From Rhodococcoides fascians NBRC 12155 = LMG 3623 (GTDB lineage Bacteria > Actinomycetota > Actinomycetes > Mycobacteriales > Mycobacteriaceae): a stretch of 64,000 nt of DNA. Position 1 is the first letter of the stretch. Each line of letters begins with the position of its first letter. The notes under the pieces are model-generated. The model saw only the letters and a program-made list of their open reading frames with translations, was not told the DNA's origin and searched no databases. Shown here in pieces: positions 9,559-17,919 of the stretch. The stretch covers positions 62,001 to 126,000 of the forward strand of contig NZ_BCWW01000012.1 in the NCBI RefSeq assembly GCF_001894785.1, given 5' to 3'. The translations under genes and the position numbers were made by a program.

Positions 9559-10362
9559 ATGTCGACGTCGTCGAAGCAACCCAGGAAGTTCGCGATATGC
9601 AACCAGAAGGGTGGGGTTGGGAAGACAGCGACAACACTCGGATTGGCGAGTGCATTGGCAGACAAGGGCAAACACGTCCTCGTCATCGATATGGATCCTC
9701 AGGCCAACGCGACGACCGGTCTGGGAGTCGACGTTGATGACGACATGCGAACTACCTTCGACCTGATGTCGGTCACTGGCGAGGGTGCAGCAGCGGATGC
9801 GGTAGTAGCAACCGAATGGGATCGGGTCGACCTGATCGCGGCGACTCAGAGCCTCGCCAATCTTGAGGCTGACGGTGCAAACGACTTGATCTTTCGGTTG
9901 GATATCGCGCTTGAGGGTGTCGATCTGTCGCCTTACAGTGCAGTTTTCATCGACTGCCCGCCGTCGCTTGGAAAGTTACTTTTCGCGGTCCTCTGCGCCT
10001 GCGACTCAGTCATCGCGGTCACCGAACCCACCATCGACAGCGTGCGAGCGATTACCAAGGTTGAGGAAACCATCACCAACGTCAAGCGGCGTGCGAACCC
10101 TCGTCTCGAGCTCGAGAAGATCGTCTTGTCTAAGAAACGAAGGACCTCGGAGCATCAGTATCGCGAGGACGAGTTGCGTGCTGCATACGGCGAATTGGTT
10201 GCAAGAGCGGGGATCCCGGAGCTGGCGGCGCGCCAAGACGCTCATAGCAGCCACACTCCCATCCATTCTTACAAGGGAGGCCGGGCGATAGACCTGCAAG
10301 TCGCCTACGACGCCCTGCTGAAAGAACTGTCTATCGACCTCCTAGGAGAGCCTGCCGCATGA
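9559..10362 (+). CDS. parA: ParA-family partition ATPase
   Basis: Walker-type ATPase that segregates low-copy replicons together with ParB and a centromere. The protein has 267 residues and no N-terminal HTH, typical of the short (type Ib) plasmid ParA. The deviant Walker A is N-Q-K-G-G-V-G-K-T at about residues 14-22. It is followed by V-I-D-M-D-P-Q-A-N-A-T-T-G-L (Walker A-prime) and F-I-D-C-P-P-S (Walker B). ATG 9559 was chosen because homology starts there and AAAGGA lies at 9541-9546. The longer frame from 9481 adds an unsupported leader. Its stop overlaps parB by ATGA. The upstream CTAG-rich region is the likely operator/centromere. Confidence 0.93.
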   Translation: MSTSSKQPRKFAICNQKGGVGKTATTLGLASALADKGKHVLVIDMDPQANATTGLGVDVDDDMRTTFDLMSVTGEGAAADAVVATEWDRVDLIAATQSLANLEADGANDLIFRLDIALEGVDLSPYSAVFIDCPPSLGKLLFAVLCACDSVIAVTEPTIDSVRAITKVEETITNVKRRANPRLELEKIVLSKKRRTSEHQYREDELRAAYGELVARAGIPELAARQDAHSSHTPIHSYKGGRAIDLQVAYDALLKELSIDLLGEPAA

Positions 10363-10760
10363 ACGCACAACGCGAACCCGCCATCCGCCGCCATCCGGCT
10401 GCAGACCTCCCTTCGCGACCGACCGCTTCACCCCGGCGCGTTGGGCTCGAAGCACAGCAAGAATCAACCGGGTCGCCGAGCGTCGACGTTCCGACCAGTG
10501 CTGGCGGTATCAGGCCGACAAACGAGCCCACTCTTCCGGCAACGAACGAACCGTTGGCTCAGCACAATGCGCGGCCGGCGGCAGGACCAGGCGGAGAAAA
10601 ATTTACTGAGCAGCACAATGTGCGGATACGGAGTTCTACCAAGCTTCGTTTGAACAGAGCCGTCGACAGGCTGCGGTACGAGACAGGGGACCGATCAATC
10701 AGTATTGCTTCCTTGACCGACGCAGCGCTCTGTGAGTACCTCGACAAGCGGGGCATCTAG
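10359..10760 (+). CDS. Small ParB-like partition protein (probable ribbon-helix-helix)
   Basis: Second gene of the partition operon, starting in the ATGA overlap with parA and preceded by AGGAGAG. The protein has 133 residues. The first 80 or so are rich in Pro, Ala, Arg and Thr and look disordered. The C-terminal part has N-V-R-I-R-S-S-T-K-L-R-L-N-R-A-V-D-R-L, a short loop, then S-I-A-S-L-T-D-A-A-L. That fits a beta strand plus two helices of a ribbon-helix-helix DNA-binding fold. I infer it binds the GCTAGC-type repeats on either side of the operon and autoregulates it. No larger ParB/Spo0J motifs are present. Confidence 0.7.
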   Translation: MNAQREPAIRRHPAADLPSRPTASPRRVGLEAQQESTGSPSVDVPTSAGGIRPTNEPTLPATNEPLAQHNARPAAGPGGEKFTEQHNVRIRSSTKLRLNRAVDRLRYETGDRSISIASLTDAALCEYLDKRGI

Positions 10761-10784
10761 ACCGTTGAATGAGGATCCCCGCTT

Positions 10785-10820
10785 GCTGTGCTAGCTAGCG
10801 TTGCTAGCACAGCCCTTTTT
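10785..10820 (+). terminator. Rho-independent terminator of parAB, containing GCTAGC
   Basis: GCTGTGCTAGC at 10785-10795 pairs perfectly with GCTAGCACAGC at 10803-10813 across a 7-base loop and is followed by CCTTTTT at 10814-10820. It lies 25 bp after the parB stop. Because the stem contains three CTAG words it could double as a ParB-binding site. Confidence 0.8.
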
Positions 10821-10954
10821 GTGACCCATAAGTATTCAGTCACGTACATGTGCGCGATGGCAGACCTAAGGCGGGACCGAGATTTCAGGCACCCCCACCG
10901 AGGCTCGGCGTCCTTTTTGACGATCGTCTATCGAGACACCCCGCGGCCGAATCG
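10821..10954. other. Short gap between parAB and the transposon
   Basis: No gene, promoter or repeat recognised between the parAB terminator and the left transposon end. Confidence 0.4.
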
Positions 10955-11047
10955 TGTCAGTTTCAGAAGACGGCGGCACTTTTTGCTGGCGATTTGTGGG
11001 TGAGTGCAGTGGTCTTCTGACATTCTGATGTCAGAAGTGCGCTGCAC
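10955..11047. repeat. Transposon left end: terminal IR plus two subterminal transposase sites
   Basis: The 25-bp end at 10955-10979 begins TGTCA and contains TTTCAGAAGACGGC, close to the known Tn5053/Tn402 terminal repeat (TGTCA...TTTTCAGAAGACG..TGCAC). Two 19-bp relatives follow: an inverted one at 11004-11022 and a direct one at 11029-11047 (TGTCAGAAGTGCGCTGCAC). The same three-site layout is present in copy 2. Confidence 0.85.
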
Positions 11048-11084
11048 GATCGCGTTCGGCTCTCGGTGACAGGGGAGGCTTGTG

Positions 11085-12764
11085 GTGGACCCGGGCAAGC
11101 TCGACGTCGTGGAGACCGGTGTGCTGACGGCGTCGGGGGAGCGGTGGGCGCAGGCAGAGACCCGATTCGCTGTCTTGGCTCCCTTGCTGGAGATGCATCC
11201 GGTGCGTTTGGCAGCGGTCGATGATGCGGCCGAACGACTGGGGTTGTCGCGGCGTCGGGTCTATGCGTTGCTTGGCAAACTCAGGGACGGGACAGGTACG
11301 GTCACCGATCTTCTGACGAAGGTCTCGCCGGGTGGGCGTGGCCGCAGCCGAGTAGCGGCTGAGGTCGAAGAGGTGATCGGCGATCATCTCACCCGATATT
11401 TTCTTCACCGCCAGAAGCTGAGTGTCGCTGCGCTGCATCGACGTATCGCGTTGGCGTGTCACCGCGCGGGTCTGCCAGTGCCGGCCAGAAACACCGTCAC
11501 CGCACGAATCGCCGCGCTCCATCCGGCATCGGTGGCCAGGTCACGCGGAGGACCCGATGCCGCCCGCCCACGTCAGTCCGCCGGCGACAGTCCACCGACA
11601 GTTGCGGGGATTCTCGATCAGGTCCAGATCGACCACACCGTCGTCGATCTGATGGTCGTCGACGAGTACGAGCGTCAACCGATCGGCCGCCCCTACCTGA
11701 CGATCGCCATCGATGTCCTCAGCCGTTCCGTACTCGGGTTCGTCGTCACTTTGGAGCCGCCGTCGTCGATATCGGTCGGGTTGTGCCTGGGCCGCGTGTG
11801 CTGCGAGAAGCAGACATGGCTGGAGGCATGCGAGCTCGCGGAGCAGGTGCAGTGGCCGATGGCAGGGAAGCCGAAACAGTTGTATCTCGACAACGCCTCA
11901 GAGTTCAAAAGCGAAGCGCTGCGCCGCGGATGCGCCCAGCACGCCATCACACTCGAATACCGTCCTCCGGGCCGACCGCACTACGGCGGGATCGTCGAAC
12001 GCATCATCGGAACGGCGATGACAGCGGTGCACGAGCTGCCTGGGACCACCTTCTCGAGCCCCGCGGACCGAGGAAGGTACGACTCGGACAAGCATGCGGC
12101 GTTGACATTGCGTGAGTTGGAGCGCTGGCTGGTCCTGGCCATAGCCTCGTATCACGCGAGTGTTCACACAGGGATCGGGAACACTCCGGCCGCCGTGTGG
12201 GCCGGCGCGGTTGCCGCAGCTGGTCATGCCCCTCGTGTTGTGCTCCGCGAAACCGCGTTCCTGGTGGACTTTCTTCCCGTCATCCGGCGACGTCTGACGC
12301 GCACGGGCTTCGTCCTCGATCACGTGCACTACTTCTCGAACGCGCTCAAACCGTGGGTTGCGCGGCGAGAGGACTTGGGACGGTTCGTGATACGACGTGA
12401 CCCACGCGATTTGAGCAGAATCTGGGTCCTCGAACCAGACGGTGCCGGCTATGTCGAGGTGCCGTACCGGACGATGTCACATCCCGCGGTGACATTGTGG
12501 GAGCACAGAGTTGCTATCACTCGTCTCCGCGAACAAGGTCGGTCGAACGTCGATGAGAGCGCACTGTTTTCGATGATCGAGCAGATGCGCGAGGTCACCG
12601 ACCGCTCGCAGAAAGCCACCCGCAAAGCCCGGCGCAACCGTGCCCGCCGCACGCATCTCACCGGCGCCGCGTCTGCACCGATCCCGGCGATCCACCCGCC
12701 GGTGGAGCCTCGAGCGGACGGCGGCACCGCAACGCCTGTCTTCAGCGACATCGAGGAATGGTGA
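11085..12764 (+). CDS. tniA: TniA-like DDE transposase (copy 1)
   Basis: Transposase of the Mu/Tn7 TnsB-related superfamily. The protein has about 559 residues. The N-terminal part has two helix-turn-helix regions (R-L-G-L-S-R-R-R-V-Y-A-L-L near residue 55). The rve-type core contains Q-I-D-H-T with the first Asp near residue 185, Y-L-D-N-A-S-E-F with the second Asp, and the Glu in Y-G-G-I-V-E-R-I-I-G-T. A Mu-type beta-barrel C-terminus follows. GTG 11085 is used because it aligns with ATG 61463 of copy 2 and both sit six bases after GGGAGG; GTG 11082 is equally readable. About 20 of 560 residues differ from copy 2, so the copies are not a very recent duplication. Confidence 0.9.
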   Translation: MDPGKLDVVETGVLTASGERWAQAETRFAVLAPLLEMHPVRLAAVDDAAERLGLSRRRVYALLGKLRDGTGTVTDLLTKVSPGGRGRSRVAAEVEEVIGDHLTRYFLHRQKLSVAALHRRIALACHRAGLPVPARNTVTARIAALHPASVARSRGGPDAARPRQSAGDSPPTVAGILDQVQIDHTVVDLMVVDEYERQPIGRPYLTIAIDVLSRSVLGFVVTLEPPSSISVGLCLGRVCCEKQTWLEACELAEQVQWPMAGKPKQLYLDNASEFKSEALRRGCAQHAITLEYRPPGRPHYGGIVERIIGTAMTAVHELPGTTFSSPADRGRYDSDKHAALTLRELERWLVLAIASYHASVHTGIGNTPAAVWAGAVAAAGHAPRVVLRETAFLVDFLPVIRRRLTRTGFVLDHVHYFSNALKPWVARREDLGRFVIRRDPRDLSRIWVLEPDGAGYVEVPYRTMSHPAVTLWEHRVAITRLREQGRSNVDESALFSMIEQMREVTDRSQKATRKARRNRARRTHLTGAASAPIPAIHPPVEPRADGGTATPVFSDIEEW

Positions 12765-12768
12765 GGCG

Positions 12769-12960
12769 ATGACCGCATCGACAGGAAGCAGCGACGAACC
12801 CACCGAGTCGTCCAGCGAGGATTTGGGGCACCTTCGGGAGTCGGTTCGTCCGCTCGCCGCACTCGACGACGCGGACCGGATCCGGTTGATCCTGATGGTG
12901 TACAGCAGGCCGGTCACGGCCGCGATCAGCAGAAACGGTCCGACCAGGATGCCGGCATAA
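12769..12960 (+). pseudogene. tniB: tniB truncated after 39 codons
   Basis: Starts as in copy 2 (M-T-A-S-T-G-S-S-D-E-P-T-E-S) and matches it to D-A-D-R-I-R. Then at about 12886 it runs into foreign sequence and stops at 12960 after 24 unrelated residues. The Walker motifs are lost, so no functional AAA+ transposition helper is made. Confidence 0.85.
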
Positions 12961-13070
12961 AAGTGCAACCGCAGCACGAACGGCCTGATCTGTGGCCACA
13001 ACGGGATCTTCGTCACCGAAGGCGGGGTGTCACCGGGCGCAGGCGGTCGATCGATTTCACTGGTGGACAT
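12887..13070 (-). pseudogene. PepSY-associated membrane protein, N-terminal fragment
   Basis: From ATG at 13070 (GAGGAGAAGGA upstream) the first 60 or so residues read as the start of a PepSY-TM protein. A short polar N-terminus is followed by L-R-L-H-F-Y-A-G-I-L-V-G-P-F-L-L-I and A-A-V-T-G-L-L-Y-T. The reading frame then enters tniB sequence backwards and loses similarity. Such proteins are common in copper and iron loci of actinobacteria, so this may be a leftover of the metal island (inference). Confidence 0.75.
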
Positions 13071-13579
13071 CTGCGTGTTTCGGTTCCTTCTCCTCGGGCT
13101 GCACTGGGCGCTCAGCCGGTCCTACTCGTGCAGTAGTCGGGCCAGCGGTCCCGGAAGTTCCCGATAATTCCGAGCCGCGTACTCGAGAACTATTCGGGTG
13201 TCACGCCCCGACTAGGTCCTCGTAGGGCTGCGACCCCGCCACGAGCTGCCGGTGTAGGTGTCAAAGTGAAGGAGATTCGACGGGTTTCCCGTCCAAAGAG
13301 CTACTGCTCAGTGGAACGACCTGATCTCGTGGCCGGACAAGTCCTCGACGGCTACGCTTGCGACCCGTCCCAGGGATACTCAACTGTCGAGCAATTCGAA
13401 CAGACCGGTGCGGCCGTGTACGGAGCAAACTTCTGCTCCTCAACCGACGCTCAGAGCACCGAGAAGTGGTACTGCAGGCCGTCGTACGCCCATTTTCCCG
13501 CACCATCCCCGGCGAAACACCAGGTGAGCGTGTTTTGAAATCAAAAAGCCTGTCGGAGGTGCGCACTACAGTTCTTGCC
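13071..13579. other. Gap with one doubtful 90-codon open frame
   Basis: Contains the ribosome-binding region of the PepSY fragment at about 13083-13093 (reverse strand). An open frame at 13266-13538 (+) would encode a 90-residue product with four cysteines (S-Y-C, Y-A-C-D-P, N-F-C-S-S, W-Y-C-R-P). It has no signal peptide and no recognisable family; it may be a fragment of a secreted protein or chance. Nothing else seen. Confidence 0.3.
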
Positions 13580-14746
13580 ATGGCAGAACGGCAGCTCGGT
13601 GAGGTCCTGGACGCAGATTCAGTTGCCCTGGTGAGTGGTGCGGTGGTGTTTCCGGACCTGTCGGCCGAGGTGGCTGCGCGTATCGAACGGTCGATGGCGT
13701 CGGCGCGGTCTGCCGCAACCCGCCGCGCCTACGATTCGGCGTGGCGGCGATTCGAGACCTGGTGCACTGCCGCCGGGCACATCTCGTTGCCGGCGCACCC
13801 TGCGACCGTGGCTGCGTATCTCGTTGACGCGGCGGACTCGCTGACCGTCGACGGAGTCCGGGCGTATGCACCGTCGACCTTCGGCAAATGGGTCGCTGCG
13901 ATCACCGACCGTCACCGCGGGCTCGGCCACGACACCCCGTGTGGCCACGAGATGGTGCGCGCCACCCTCGCCGGTATCCGCCGAGACTACGCCGCCGCGG
14001 GGGAGCGCCCCCGCAATCCCCGCGCCCCACTCCTGACGTCCGATATCACTGCCATCGTTGACGTAGCACGTGCCGGTGTCACCGGCTGGGCCAGTGAAGT
14101 GCTCGAACGCCGCGACACCGCACTACTGCTGATGGGGTACTCCGGGGCATTTCGGCGCAGCGAACTCGTGGACCTCGAATGTCGTGATGTGCGCCGCGAT
14201 CGCCTCGACGGTGCGCATGTCCGCCTGCGGCACTCGAAGACCGACCAGGACGGAACCGGAACGGTGAAGGCGCTGCCGTTCACCGACCGGCACGAATCAT
14301 GCCCGGTCTGCGCGTGGGTTCGCTGGCTGCAGATCGTTGCTGCATTCGATACCGGTGGCAGAACCGCGATCATTCGTTTGCTTTCCCGCGCAGCGAAGTT
14401 CGACTCCCATCTCTGCCACAGCACCCTGCCCACCGCTGACACGCGGTCGGCGCTGTTCCGGTCGATCCGCAAGAACGGCAACCTATCCCAGACCGCACTG
14501 TCGGGTGCGGCAGTGCACGCCGCGATCCGCCGCCGCGCCGGCCGCGCCGGCTACGACGCAGACCTTCTCGCCCAGCTGGGCGGACATTCACTGCGTGCCG
14601 GATTCGTCACTCAAGCGTTCCGTAACGGTGCCGACGCACACGCGATCATGCGACAGACCGGACACAGAAGCCCGGGAATGGTCGAAATCTATGCCCGCGA
14701 GAACGCGCCTCTGGTCGGCAACGCCGTGAACGATCTCGGCTTGTGA
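13580..14746 (+). CDS. Tyrosine recombinase/integrase, intact
   Basis: Site-specific recombinase of the phage-integrase family, 388 residues. The N-terminal SAM-like core-binding domain includes A-T-R-R-A-Y-D-S-A-W-R-R-F near residues 45-60. The catalytic domain has the first Arg in G-A-F-R-R-S-E-L, Lys in R-H-S-K-T-D-Q-D, H-S-L-R-A-G-F (His-x-x-Arg), T-G-H, and the probable nucleophile Tyr in V-E-I-Y-A-R-E-N-A-P. ATG 13580 matches the start of the amber-broken paralogue at 8064 in length; the frame stays open upstream, so a longer form cannot be excluded. Its last codons overlap the start of the next gene (GTGA), so the two products are probably made together. Confidence 0.88.
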   Translation: MAERQLGEVLDADSVALVSGAVVFPDLSAEVAARIERSMASARSAATRRAYDSAWRRFETWCTAAGHISLPAHPATVAAYLVDAADSLTVDGVRAYAPSTFGKWVAAITDRHRGLGHDTPCGHEMVRATLAGIRRDYAAAGERPRNPRAPLLTSDITAIVDVARAGVTGWASEVLERRDTALLLMGYSGAFRRSELVDLECRDVRRDRLDGAHVRLRHSKTDQDGTGTVKALPFTDRHESCPVCAWVRWLQIVAAFDTGGRTAIIRLLSRAAKFDSHLCHSTLPTADTRSALFRSIRKNGNLSQTALSGAAVHAAIRRRAGRAGYDADLLAQLGGHSLRAGFVTQAFRNGADAHAIMRQTGHRSPGMVEIYARENAPLVGNAVNDLGL

Positions 14747-15819
14747 CCCTCATGCACGGCACCGACACCTCGACGAGCGGCGACAACACCGACCTTGTCC
14801 GAACAACTCCAGTATCGAACGACACTGTCCCGGAACGGGGTCGACACACGTGGTCGCTGTTCGCGGACTGGTGCACCGCTCATGATCAGTCGGCGTTGCC
14901 GGTCTCACCGGAGTTGTTCGTTCGGTTCCTCCGAGCCAACCCTGCCGCGCCGGCAACGCAACGTCGTCGCATCGCCGTCATCGACGCTGTTCATCGAGAC
15001 CGCGCCCTGCCCCCGCCGGGTCGCGGTCAGAGCGTGCGAGCGGCTCTGGACGCGCTGCGTGCAGCGCGTTTGCGCGACACCGCAACTCGGATCGGCGGCA
15101 TCGTCACGCGCCTCCCCGGAACAGGGTGGCCGGCGGCGTTGTTCGCTCGCCGAGATGCACTGGTCCTCACTCTTGCCGCGGCCGGGCTGCCATACACCGA
15201 GATCGCGGCACTGCGAATAAGAGATGTCGCCGTCGAACCCGAATTCGATGCCCTCACAATCGAAACGGGCACCGGTGTACATGCCGTCACTTCGTTGGAG
15301 CTCGTGAGGGCGGGCGCATCACCGAGAAAGGTGTACAGGCGCTGGTACGAGGTCCTGGCCCACGGCGAGCGGCACCCCAGCACACGCATGCTCGCCGACG
15401 CCATCGAGCACGTCGACGGAACCGAACTCGCCGACTCCGTTACTCATCTCGACCCAGGCAGCGAACGGCCGTTGTTGACCACGATCGACCGGTGGGGCCA
15501 TACCCCGCTGGTCGCAACCCCTCTCACCTCCCGGGGAATAGCCGATATCGTTCGAGCACACCTCGGGGGACGCGCTCCCACGCACATACCGCCCCCCGTC
15601 CGAGAGACGAACCCAAAGCGTGTCTTTACGCTCGAGCCTGCATCGGCGGTCTCGCTCGACCCTGGTTACTACGAACGCGGCACACTCGCACGAAGGCACT
15701 CCCACGCGCTCCTCGACGACGTCGATTCGGTTCTTGCCGATGTCGAAAACCGCGCAGACCGACTGCTCAGGGAACTTCTCGAGTTCTTAGATGCGGAAAT
15801 GCCGGAGTGCGAGCAATAG
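14743..15819 (+). CDS. Recombinase-like partner protein lacking catalytic residues
   Basis: Starts with GTG overlapping the recombinase stop; 358 residues. It keeps the architecture of a tyrosine recombinase: an N-terminal helical domain (H-T-W-S-L-F-A-D-W-C near residue 35) and a region equivalent to box I (A-A-G-L-P-Y-T-E-I-A-A-L-R-I-R-D-V). In box I the catalytic Arg is replaced, and no His-x-x-Arg or C-terminal Tyr motif can be found. The C-terminal 60 residues form a charged helix (D-S-V-L-A-D-V-E-N-R-A-D). I infer an accessory subunit that directs or regulates the catalytic recombinase. A decayed relative lies at 32239-32749, again beside a DUF4229 gene. Confidence 0.65.
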   Translation: MTLMHGTDTSTSGDNTDLVRTTPVSNDTVPERGRHTWSLFADWCTAHDQSALPVSPELFVRFLRANPAAPATQRRRIAVIDAVHRDRALPPPGRGQSVRAALDALRAARLRDTATRIGGIVTRLPGTGWPAALFARRDALVLTLAAAGLPYTEIAALRIRDVAVEPEFDALTIETGTGVHAVTSLELVRAGASPRKVYRRWYEVLAHGERHPSTRMLADAIEHVDGTELADSVTHLDPGSERPLLTTIDRWGHTPLVATPLTSRGIADIVRAHLGGRAPTHIPPPVRETNPKRVFTLEPASAVSLDPGYYERGTLARRHSHALLDDVDSVLADVENRADRLLRELLEFLDAEMPECEQ

Positions 15820-15985
15820 TCTTCAGCGCGCGACGATCCCAGGTGTCACCCCGCAGGAGCGACCCCTGTTGTGAGTGAGTCAGCGAACATTGCACCGAAC
15901 GACGACCGGGTCTGTGTCGAAAGTTCGCACGCGGGCTTCACGGTCTCTTGGTACGGGGTGGTCGTGTCGCTGGACCTCGTCTCGC

Positions 15986-16171
15986 GGTGCGCTTCCGATC
16001 CACTGCATCGATGTCTGCGTTGATGGTTCGGCGACGTTTCCTGAGGGTCAGTGCCGACAGCGGCAAGCGCGGTGAGAAGTACCAACACGAAGGGGATGTC
16101 GAGACTGGTCAGTGCGTCGATGGTCACGATCGCTCCTGCAGCGACACACACGAAAAGCAGGCGTGCACCGT
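15986..16171 (-). pseudogene. DUF4229 gene fragment
   Basis: Reverse-strand sequence reads G-A-R-L-L-F-V-C-V-A-A-G, then I-D-A-L-T-S-L-D-I-P-F-V-L-V-L-L. It is nearly the same as the intact DUF4229 protein at 32811-33122, and the nucleotide match extends toward that gene's 3' part. The 5' end is replaced at about 16171 by an mntH fragment and the frame is disturbed. It lies right after the recombinase partner, as the intact gene does. Confidence 0.75.
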
Positions 16172-16173
16172 CC

Positions 16174-16444
16174 ACGCAAGCGCATCCCGATCGTGTGCGG
16201 CGGCTGGTTCCGGCACTGGCGATCCTCGCCGCTGGGGTTGACCCCAGTCGCGCTCTCGTCGTCTCGCAGGTCGTGTTGTCCTTCGGTATTCCGATCGCGC
16301 TGATTCCGTTGGTGCGGTTCACCTCTGACCGCATGTTGATGGGCAGCGATGTCAAATTACCGGATCACTCGATATGCAGCCCGGTTCATCGCGGGAATCG
16401 TCGTCGCACTCAGCATTGCACTGATCCATCTAACCGTCGTCTGA
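16174..16444 (+). pseudogene. mntH (Nramp) 3'-end fragment
   Basis: Encodes the last third of the Nramp transporter at 57845-59086: A-L-A-I-L-A-A-G-V-D-P-S-R-A-L-V-V-S-Q-V and V-R-F-T-S-D-R are identical. An extra base near 16349 shifts the frame. The shifted frame then resumes the family ending (F-I-A-G-I-V-V-A-L-S) and ends at TGA 16442-16444. Similarity to the intact locus continues about 110 bp beyond the stop, so this is a duplicated genomic segment rather than convergent coding sequence. Confidence 0.85.
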
Positions 16445-16872
16445 TTGTGCGCGGGTGAACGTCTCCTGCTTGCCTCTGTGTTCCAGGACCGATTACCGCT
16501 CGCGATGGTGGTGGTGTGCGTGGGAAATCGGAATCAGTGGGTTCTTCCGCCGCTCAGGGGGAGTCCGTCCTCGAAAGAAAGAAGACTTAGTGCGGGCCAC
16601 CAGATTTGCAAGCAACGCAATCGATGCCCCCAGTTTGGATGACGACGAAGCCGCCCACCACCTTCAAGACATCAACCCGCGTGCGGATCGTAGACGGCGG
16701 TGACAGTCGATGCCGGCCGGCCCGTTCCATGCTTGGGGTCGAGACGTGATTGCCTCCGGGGCGTTGCCTCAGTCTGGATGGTGCAAGTCTGCCCACTAAC
16801 TACGCACATTGTTCGGCATCGATCGCATGATCGAGCAGGACGCGAGAGGCTGCCTCACACTGAGTAGCTCTC
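16445..16872. other. Gap: duplicated mntH 3' flank, then nothing recognised
   Basis: To about 16560 the sequence resembles the DNA after the intact mntH (59087-59200). The remaining 310 bp up to the fbpC stop shows no gene, hairpin or repeat that I can support. Confidence 0.5.
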
Positions 16873-17919
16873 TCACAGGTCGTACACTACGGCGTCGCCG
16901 ATGACGCGGATGGCGACCCTGTCGCCGGGCGTCAGAGCCGTGGCGCCGAAGCGGCGCACGGTGACCCGCTGGGCCATAGCGGTGTCCGCGGTGTCGAGGC
17001 GGATCCCGAGCAGCATCTCCGACCCGAAGTACTCCACGTCGACGACGGCCCCCGATGCACCCGCGCCGTCGGTGGTCACCTCGATTTGCTCCGGCCGCAA
17101 CATGATTCGGGCTGCACCTTCGATGGCGTTCGGGGAAGGGGCGACGGCGACGTCGCCGAGGGCGCAGCGGGCACGGCCGTTCTCGATGTGGGCCGTCAAG
17201 ATCACGGCGTCACCGATGAATTCCGCGGTGGTGACGTCCACAGGGCGGGAATAGATTTCACGAGGTGTACCGATCTGTGCGAGCCTGCCCGAGCTCATCA
17301 CCGCAACCCGGTCGGCGAACGACAGGGCCTCGGGTTGATCGTGGGTGACGAGGATGGTGGTGATCCCAGCCTTGGCGAGGACGTCGGCGACGATCCGTCG
17401 AGTGTTCGCCCGCAAGCCGGCATCGAGTGCCGAGAACGGTTCGTCGAGCAGCATCAATTCAGGTTCACGCGCCAGCGCCCGCGCGAGCGCGACCCGTTGC
17501 TGCTGGCCGCCGGAGAGCTGGTCGGGTCGACGTGAGGCGTAGGACGAATCCAGCGACACCATCTCGAGCAGTTCGGTGATCTTCGAGACGGTGCGGGCAC
17601 GGCGTGGCAGGCCGAACCCGATGTTCGCGCCGACCGTGGCGTGTGGGAACAGTGCCCCGTCCTGGGCGACGTACCCCACCGACCTTCGGTGCGCAGGCGT
17701 CCAGCCGGATCCCGCGACGACCTTCCCGGTCAGTGCGACAGTGCCTGCGTCGGGTTTGTCGAAACCCGCGATCAGACGCAGCAGCGTCGTCTTACCGCAA
17801 CCGGACGGTCCGACGATGGCTGTGGTCGACCCGGCATCGACAGCGAACTCAACACGACGTAGCACCGTCACAGGACCGAACGACTTGTCCAGCCCATCCA
17901 CCTCCACCGCGTATGTCAT
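16873..17919 (-). CDS. fbpC: Ferric iron ABC transporter, ATP-binding protein
   Basis: ATPase of an FbpABC-type Fe(III) importer at the inner face of the membrane; 348 residues. Walker A is G-P-S-G-C-G-K-T-T at about 39-47, the signature is L-S-G-G-Q-Q-Q-R, and Walker B plus catalytic Glu is L-M-L-L-D-E-P-F-S-A-L-D. The switch His lies in L-V-T-H-D-Q-P-E. A TOBE-like C-terminal domain (M-L-R-P-E-Q-I-E-V) follows, as in FbpC/PotA. ATG 17919 overlaps the permease stop by four bases. The frame stays open far upstream, but that stretch is antisense-type read-through of the permease gene. It is the last gene of the iron unit. Confidence 0.92.
   Translation of the reverse strand: MTYAVEVDGLDKSFGPVTVLRRVEFAVDAGSTTAIVGPSGCGKTTLLRLIAGFDKPDAGTVALTGKVVAGSGWTPAHRRSVGYVAQDGALFPHATVGANIGFGLPRRARTVSKITELLEMVSLDSSYASRRPDQLSGGQQQRVALARALAREPELMLLDEPFSALDAGLRANTRRIVADVLAKAGITTILVTHDQPEALSFADRVAVMSSGRLAQIGTPREIYSRPVDVTTAEFIGDAVILTAHIENGRARCALGDVAVAPSPNAIEGAARIMLRPEQIEVTTDGAGASGAVVDVEYFGSEMLLGIRLDTADTAMAQRVTVRRFGATALTPGDRVAIRVIGDAVVYDL

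Larger units (their letters stand above)
10955..12886 (+). mobile_element. Tn402/Tn5053-like transposon, copy 1, right side deleted
   Basis: Left end, complete tniA and the first 39 codons of tniB of a transposon of the Tn5053/Tn402 group. Sequence matches copy 2 (from 61332) until about 12886. There tniB breaks off and an unrelated PepSY-type gene fragment begins. The rest of tniB, any tniQ and resolvase, and the right inverted repeat are absent. It can no longer move on its own, though its tniA could act on other ends. Confidence 0.85.

Noticed and set aside
13266..13538. 90-codon frame with four cysteines
   Set aside because: No signal peptide or known family; mentioned only in the gap description.
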